Source of the DNA: CAWUJK01 sp963922865
GTDB lineage: Bacteria > Patescibacteriota > Gracilibacteria > BD1-5 > UBA6164
DNA: 37,401 nt
Direction of reading: 5' to 3'
NCBI GenBank assembly: GCA_963922865.1
Contig: CAWUJK010000009.1
Coordinates: 1 to 37,401, forward strand
A program made the position numbers and the translations under genes. Position 1 is the first letter of the stretch, and the number at the start of each line of letters is the position of its first letter. The notes under the pieces are model-generated. The model saw nothing but the letters and a program-made list of their open reading frames with translations, did no database searches and was not told where the DNA came from. Positions 32,860 to 37,401 of this stretch are shown here, in pieces.

Positions 32860-35800
32860 TTCAGTTTAATTTTAGAATTTAAATTTTTTCCTTTAAATAA
32901 AGATAACATATATTCTATAAAATTTTTATTATTTGCAAAATTTTTTGTAGAGCTTCTAAGTCTATTTAAGTTTATTACTTTGAATTTTACCTGTTTATCC
33001 TTATTTAAAAAGTTTTTTAATTCTTCTAGGCTTATATCTTTATTAAAATCAATTTGATAATTAATTCATACTCTTTTAATTTCCTCTATTAAGTATTTAC
33101 TCGCTAATATTTTTAACTCTAATAAATTGAATAGAGATTCTAGCGCATCATCTATTTTGTTATTATGATTTACTAAATCTTTCTTGACTTGCTCTAGTTC
33201 CTCTAAATCTTTTATAAGCTCAATTTCTCTATAAAAATTTATTTTGTCTAATTCTCAACTGAAAAAATTGTCTGATATGAATATATCTAGGTCTAAATCA
33301 ATTTTAGTTTCAATTTTTTTATGTTTTTCTAAAACAGTATTTTTAGATTTTTGTAGTTGCTCTATTTTTTCTTCTATTAGTTTCAAATATAGATTTATTC
33401 AAATAGAACTTTCTTGTCCACTTTGTCTAAAACCTAGTAAATCTCATCCTCATCTTATTTCTAGGTCTTTCATTGCTAGTTCAAATCATGCTCATAAGTA
33501 GCTATATTTTGCAATTGTCTTTAGCCTTTTTCAAGTTTCAGGTTTTATATTTTGTGATTTATATAAAAGATAACAATATCACTTTTTATTACTTCTTCAT
33601 ACTCTTCATCTTAATTGGTGTATTTGGCTTAATCAAAAACTTTCAGCATTGTTTATTATTATTGTGTTGACATTTGAAAAGTCTATTCAATTCTCTATAA
33701 CTGTTGTTGAAAGAAGTATGTCAAATTTTTTATTTTTGAAATCTATTATTCTTTTTTCCATCTCAATTCATGCTAGTTTTCAATGTGCTACTACTATCTT
33801 TTTTTCTTTAAATATATTTTGAAGTATAGTTTTTATATTTTCTATATTTGATATTCTATTGTGGACAAAAAATATTTGTCCATTTCTCTCAAATTCTTTT
33901 TCTCAAGCTGTTTTTATTATGTTTTCAGAAAACCTATTTATAATTGTGTCTATGTTTTGTCTACCATGAGGGGGATTTTTAAGTATTGATATTTGTCTAA
34001 GGTTTGAAAGTGCCATATTTAAGCTTCTAGGAATAGGAGTAGCACTCATGGCTAGGGAATCAATGTTGTTTTTAAGTTTTTTGATTTTTTCTTTGTCTTT
34101 TACTCAAAACCTATGTTCTTCATCTGTTACTATTAAACCTAAATTTTTATATCTAATTTTATCTGATAATATTTTATGAGTTCAAATTATTAGATCTATC
34201 TCTCATAAGCTAAGTTTATTTATGATTTTTTCTGATTCTTGAATACTTTCAAGCCTTGTTAGTATAGCAATTTTGACTCCAAATTTCCCAAATCTTTGTT
34301 TTGATTTTTCAAAATGTTCATATGCTAGAATAACTAAAGGAACAATCAAAATAGATTGTTTTTTATTTAAAAAACTTCTATAAATTGCATTGAAAGCTAC
34401 TTCAGTTTTTCAAAATCAAACATCTCAAACAATAAGTCTATCCATGGGTATAGATTTATTCATATCTTCTAGTATTTCATTTATTGTGTCTGATTGATCA
34501 TTTGTATAAATATGAGGAAAACTATTTCTAAAATGATTTTCTTTTTCTTTGTCTCAAATAAAATTAAATCATTTTTTTATTTTTCTATTTGCATAAATTT
34601 CTATTAATTCTCAAGCTATTTGTTGCGCTTGTTTGTTTGCTTTTTTTATTTTATTTTCCCATGAGTTTCATCCAAGACTTGTAAGAGAAGGGTTTTCTAC
34701 TCATAAATATTTATTTACCCTTGACACTTCTGATATAGGTACAAATAACTTATCTTCTCACTTGTATTGTATTTCTATGTATTCTTTTACAATCTCGTTT
34801 GTGTTTTTTTTATCATAATTTGAGCTTATATTTTTTTTCACTATTTGCTTGAAAATTCATATTCAATGTTCTATATGTACCACATAATCTCAAGGCTTTA
34901 TTTTTAACATCAAATCTAAATCTATGCTTATATTTCTTTTTAGTCTTTTTTTTGTAAATATATTTTTTATTATATCATCACAAATAAACATTTCTTTTTG
35001 TGTTTCAAAACTTTTAAGACAAGCTAAATTTACTTCTACAATTTCAGTATTTTTTATTTGGTTGTAATCTATAAAATTTTTTATAATTTTTGGATTTTTA
35101 GTATAGAAAAAAGCAAGTTTTGTTTTTAGTTTATTTTTTAATTCTATTATATCTTTTATTTCTATTGTGCTTATGCCTAAATCTACTATTTTTAATTTGT
35201 TGTTTTGAACATAATCAAAACAACAAAAATTTTTTAATTTTTCAGTTAAATAATCATAAAAATTTGAAAAATTTAGATTATCCAAAAGTATAAAAATATC
35301 TTCATCTACTAACTCTAAAAAATTATTTATCTCATCTTTATTTGAATTTTCGCTTGTTTCTATGATTTCATTTTTTCATATATTTATTTGTTCTACCTCA
35401 TCCCCATTTACTCTAATTTCTTCTACCTCATCTCACCAAAAACTTATTTCATATTTTACTTTTTCATCATTTGTAATTATTCTAATTATGTCTCAAAACC
35501 TCTTAAAAGAACTTTTTATATCAAAATCACTAAATTTATAGTTAAAATCTATCAGTTTTTTAGTTAATTCTAAAAAATTATATTTTTTTTGTATTTCTAT
35601 ATTTATATTAAGATAATTGAGCTGTTTTTTATCTAACTTTATATTTTCAATTTGTTCTAGGCTAGCAATAAAAAATCATTTTTTATTGATTATCAAATCT
35701 CCTAAAGTTTCTATGTTGTCTAAAACCCTAAAATTTGTGTTTAAAAAATCAAATATTTTTTCATACTGTTCCAAATCCTTTTGTGTTTCTACAATTAACA

Positions 35801-35915
35801 ATTGGCATTTATTTTTTATGTTTTTTTTGAGAAATAGAGATTTACTAAAAAAATTTCATGAAGAAATGTATGATATTTTTTTGCATGTTAGGATTTCATT
35901 TTTATTTTCTTGCAT
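32844..35915 (-). CDS. mfd: Transcription-repair coupling factor
   Basis: 1023 residues, shorter than E. coli Mfd (about 1150) mostly in the N-terminal UvrB-like part. An N-terminal half of low conservation precedes the RNA-polymerase-interacting CarD-like domain at about 340 (KPGDYVVHIEHGIGIFKQIV, LFVPISEVSRVN). The translocase follows: Walker A VGDVGFGKTEVA (about 490), DEEH box VTDEEHRFGVKDKEK, motif III AMSATPIPRS, and the helicase C motifs VVAHGKLAG, STTVIENGIDF and QLRGRVGRSNKKG. The C-terminal third is probably the D7 domain. Mfd removes stalled RNA polymerase and recruits UvrA. The gene ends with TGA-Gly plus three codons before TAA, overlapping the lipoprotein start. Confidence 0.95.
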
Positions 35916-35942
35916 TTTTATTTTTACAAATAATCTTGTGAG

Positions 35943-35948
35943 ATTATA
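35943..35948 (-). promoter_or_regulatory. Candidate -10 box of mfd
   Basis: TATAAT on the minus strand, 27 bases before ATG 35915. The -35 region is only T-rich. Confidence 0.4.
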
Positions 35949-35992
35949 ATGATAAAAATAAAAAATAAAGCTTCTATTGGAGTTTTTTGTAT

Positions 35993-35998
35993 TATAAT
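35993..35998 (+). promoter_or_regulatory. Candidate -10 box of tsaB
   Basis: TATAAT 12 bases before ATG 36011, which implies an almost leaderless message. It is divergent from the mfd promoter. Confidence 0.45.
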
Positions 35999-36010
35999 GA
36001 CTTATAAATT

Positions 36011-36580
36011 ATGAATTTGTTTTTAAATGCCGTTTGCGAGTCTTGATTTATGGCTTTTTTTGATGAAAAAAGAAAAATAATAAAAAAAGAACAATTAAAA
36101 ACATTTGGTATGGAAAGTGAAAAACTTTTATGAATTTTAGATTTATTTTTAAAACAAAACAGTGTTTCTTATAATGATCTAGAAAATATACTGGTAGTAG
36201 CTGGTCCATGAAGTTTTACTTGAATAAGAACTATAACTTTACTTGTAAATACTATATCATTTACCACAAAAACCAATTTAACATCTATTAATTTTTTTGA
36301 TTTGTACAATAATTATCCTATAATAAAGTCAAGTTCTAAGAGAGACAGTTTTTTAAAAAAAAGTAAAAATTCACAAATTGAAGTTATAAAAAATGAAGAA
36401 CTATTAGATTATTTAAAAAAAAATAACATAAAAAAAGTATTTTGAGAAAATAAAAATCTAGTTTTAGATAATATTCAAATATTTGAAAATATAGATTATT
36501 CTGCTATAATTAAAAATACAAAATTAAAAAAAGAAAAATTAATAAATCCTATTTATATAAAAAAACCAAATATTTCTTAA
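36011..36580 (+). CDS. tsaB: tRNA threonylcarbamoyladenosine biosynthesis protein TsaB-like
   Basis: 189 residues, shorter than most TsaB proteins (about 220-230). The N-terminal ASKHA fold has the family signature VVAGPGSFTGIRT (about 66-78); the first strand reads LFLNAVCESGFMAFFDE. The middle is reduced and the end INPIYIKKPNIS matches the usual SPIYLR-type tail. TsaB pairs with TsaD and TsaE to make t6A at position 37 of ANN-decoding tRNAs. The other genes are not in the window. It starts the operon with the PH-domain gene, nine bases away. Confidence 0.85.
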
Positions 36581-36589
36581 CTAAAAAAT

Positions 36590-37102
36590 ATGTTACAATT
36601 AGAAAGTTTGAGAGAGTGAGAAAAAGTAAAAATGGTAATAAGAAGACACTGGTTAGTTTTTGTTATTCTTTGAGTACATGCTTTAGCAGGTTTAGTTATA
36701 AATTTTGTTTTGCATATTATTTTTTGATTTGATCTTTGGGTTAATGTTTTTAGCCTTATATATTTGAATTGATTTATTGTTTTTATGTATATAAAATGGA
36801 TAAACCATGAGCTTGATATGTATGTTGTAACTAATGCTAGAATTATTTGAATAGAACAAGTTTGATTTTTAAACAGGGAAGTATCTCAATGCGCTTTAAA
36901 TGATGTACAAGAAGCTAATACCAAAACAAAATGATTTTTTTCAAATATGTTTGATTATGGAGATTTAACTATACAAACTGCTTGAAATGCTAGTAATTTT
37001 AGGATGGAATTTGTTCCAGACCCACTTTGAACCTCTAGAAAACTTTTAAATACTGTTGAGGATTATAAGTGAGATTTGGATAAAACAAAAAGCAAAATAT
37101 AG
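36590..37102 (+). CDS. bPH2 (YdbS-like) membrane protein
   Basis: 170 residues. Two membrane spans (about 23-45, LVFVILGVHALAGLVINFVL; and 47-70) are followed by a bacterial PH domain with its consensus phrases YVVTNARIIGIEQVGFLNRE, NDVQEANTKTKGFFSNMFDY and GDLTIQTAGNASNF. This layout is common in small membrane proteins of unknown role, often in envelope stress or secretion contexts. It may be co-transcribed with tsaB. Confidence 0.85.
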
Positions 37103-37160
37103 TTGTATTTTTCAAAAAATATTAAGTAAACTTAAAAATTCTAATTTTAAAATTATATTA

Positions 37161-37401
37161 ATGAACCTCCAAATACAAAAACTAGCTAAAGCGTTTACCT
37201 TAGTAGAATTAATAGTAGTAGTAACGATACTATCTATACTATCTACAATATGATTTGTGAGCTATAGTTCGTATTTATCGTGAGTAAGAGACACAAATAG
37301 AATAAGTCAGCTAAAAGCGATATGAGACTCACTACATTTGTATGAGACAAAGAAATCACTACCCCTACCAGATGAGAAGAGACTAGAGATAAAAGACTGA
37401 G
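37161..37401 (+). CDS. Type IV prepilin, C-terminus cut by window end
   Basis: 80 codons visible. The N-terminus MNLQIQKLAKAFTLVELIVV has a class III prepilin signal, with Ala rather than Gly at -1 and Phe at +1, Glu at +5, then a long hydrophobic helix. The next part (SYSSYLSGVRDTNRISQLKA, IGDSLHLYETKKSLPLP) is the alpha-1C type of CPR major pilins. It is preceded by 58 bases without a terminator after the PH gene. A-ending codons (GTA, CTA, ATA) are unusually frequent here. It may be a main structural pilin for the machinery at 17059-21694. Confidence 0.85.

Noticed and set aside
1..37401. CRISPR array, tRNA or rRNA genes
   Set aside because: No regularly spaced repeats, no TTCRA-containing T-arm with CCA end, and no conserved rRNA stretches were seen.

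Overview
The window reads only if TGA is translated as glycine (genetic code 25). With TGA as a stop, almost every gene breaks into short fragments. With TGA as Gly, near-continuous genes appear, each ending in TAA or TAG, and TGA falls on invariant glycines: the P-loops of UvrA, PilB and Mfd, the metal-binding loops of the M17 peptidase, and the -1 Gly of a type IV prepilin. This code, the strong AT richness and the Ile/Asn/Lys-rich proteins point to the Candidate Phyla Radiation: Absconditabacteria (SR1) or Gracilibacteria. Shine-Dalgarno sequences are mostly absent and the leaders are A/T-rich. I saw no tRNA, rRNA, CRISPR array or insertion sequence.

Layout. (1) 1-5488, minus strand: a secreted S41 protease, then a two-gene surface or toxin-like unit made of a LamG/FG-GAP protein followed by an SpvB/RHS-like protein cut by the window start. 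(2) 5489-5896: AT-rich divergent promoter region. (3) 5897-11667, plus strand: four uncharacterised genes including two membrane proteins, then M17 leucyl aminopeptidase, a ComF-like phosphoribosyltransferase and an orphan gene. (4) 11695-16226: uvrA, murB and an RsuA/RluB pseudouridine synthase, facing a small exported coiled-coil gene on the minus strand. (5) 17059-22648: a pilus-assembly operon (two uncharacterised single-span membrane proteins, PilB/GspE ATPase, PilC/GspF platform protein) ending with a SAM methyltransferase. (6) 22649-23013: a compact multi-hairpin non-coding element. (7) 23014-26550: a large SLH-domain surface protein. (8) 26681-28515: two small genes convergent with a charged coiled-coil gene across a palindromic terminator. 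(9) 28598-35915, minus strand: a prepilin carrying a fibrinogen-like C-terminal domain, gatA, rplS, a SlyD-like lipoprotein and mfd. (10) 36011-37401, plus strand: tsaB, a bPH2 membrane protein and a second prepilin cut by the window end.

The genes suggest a cell with peptidoglycan (murB), an S-layer (SLH protein), nucleotide excision repair (uvrA, mfd), tRNA modification and amidation (tsaB, gatA) and a large investment in the surface: pili, a pilin with a binding-type domain, secreted LamG and RHS-like proteins and an exported protease. This fits an episymbiotic or predatory lifestyle, which is an inference. The points most worth a second look are the fibrinogen-domain pilin, the LamG plus SpvB/RHS pair, the uncharacterised pilus partners, the structured RNA candidate, the uneven use of TGA-glycine in the SLH gene, and gene junctions that look like fossils of TGA stops.
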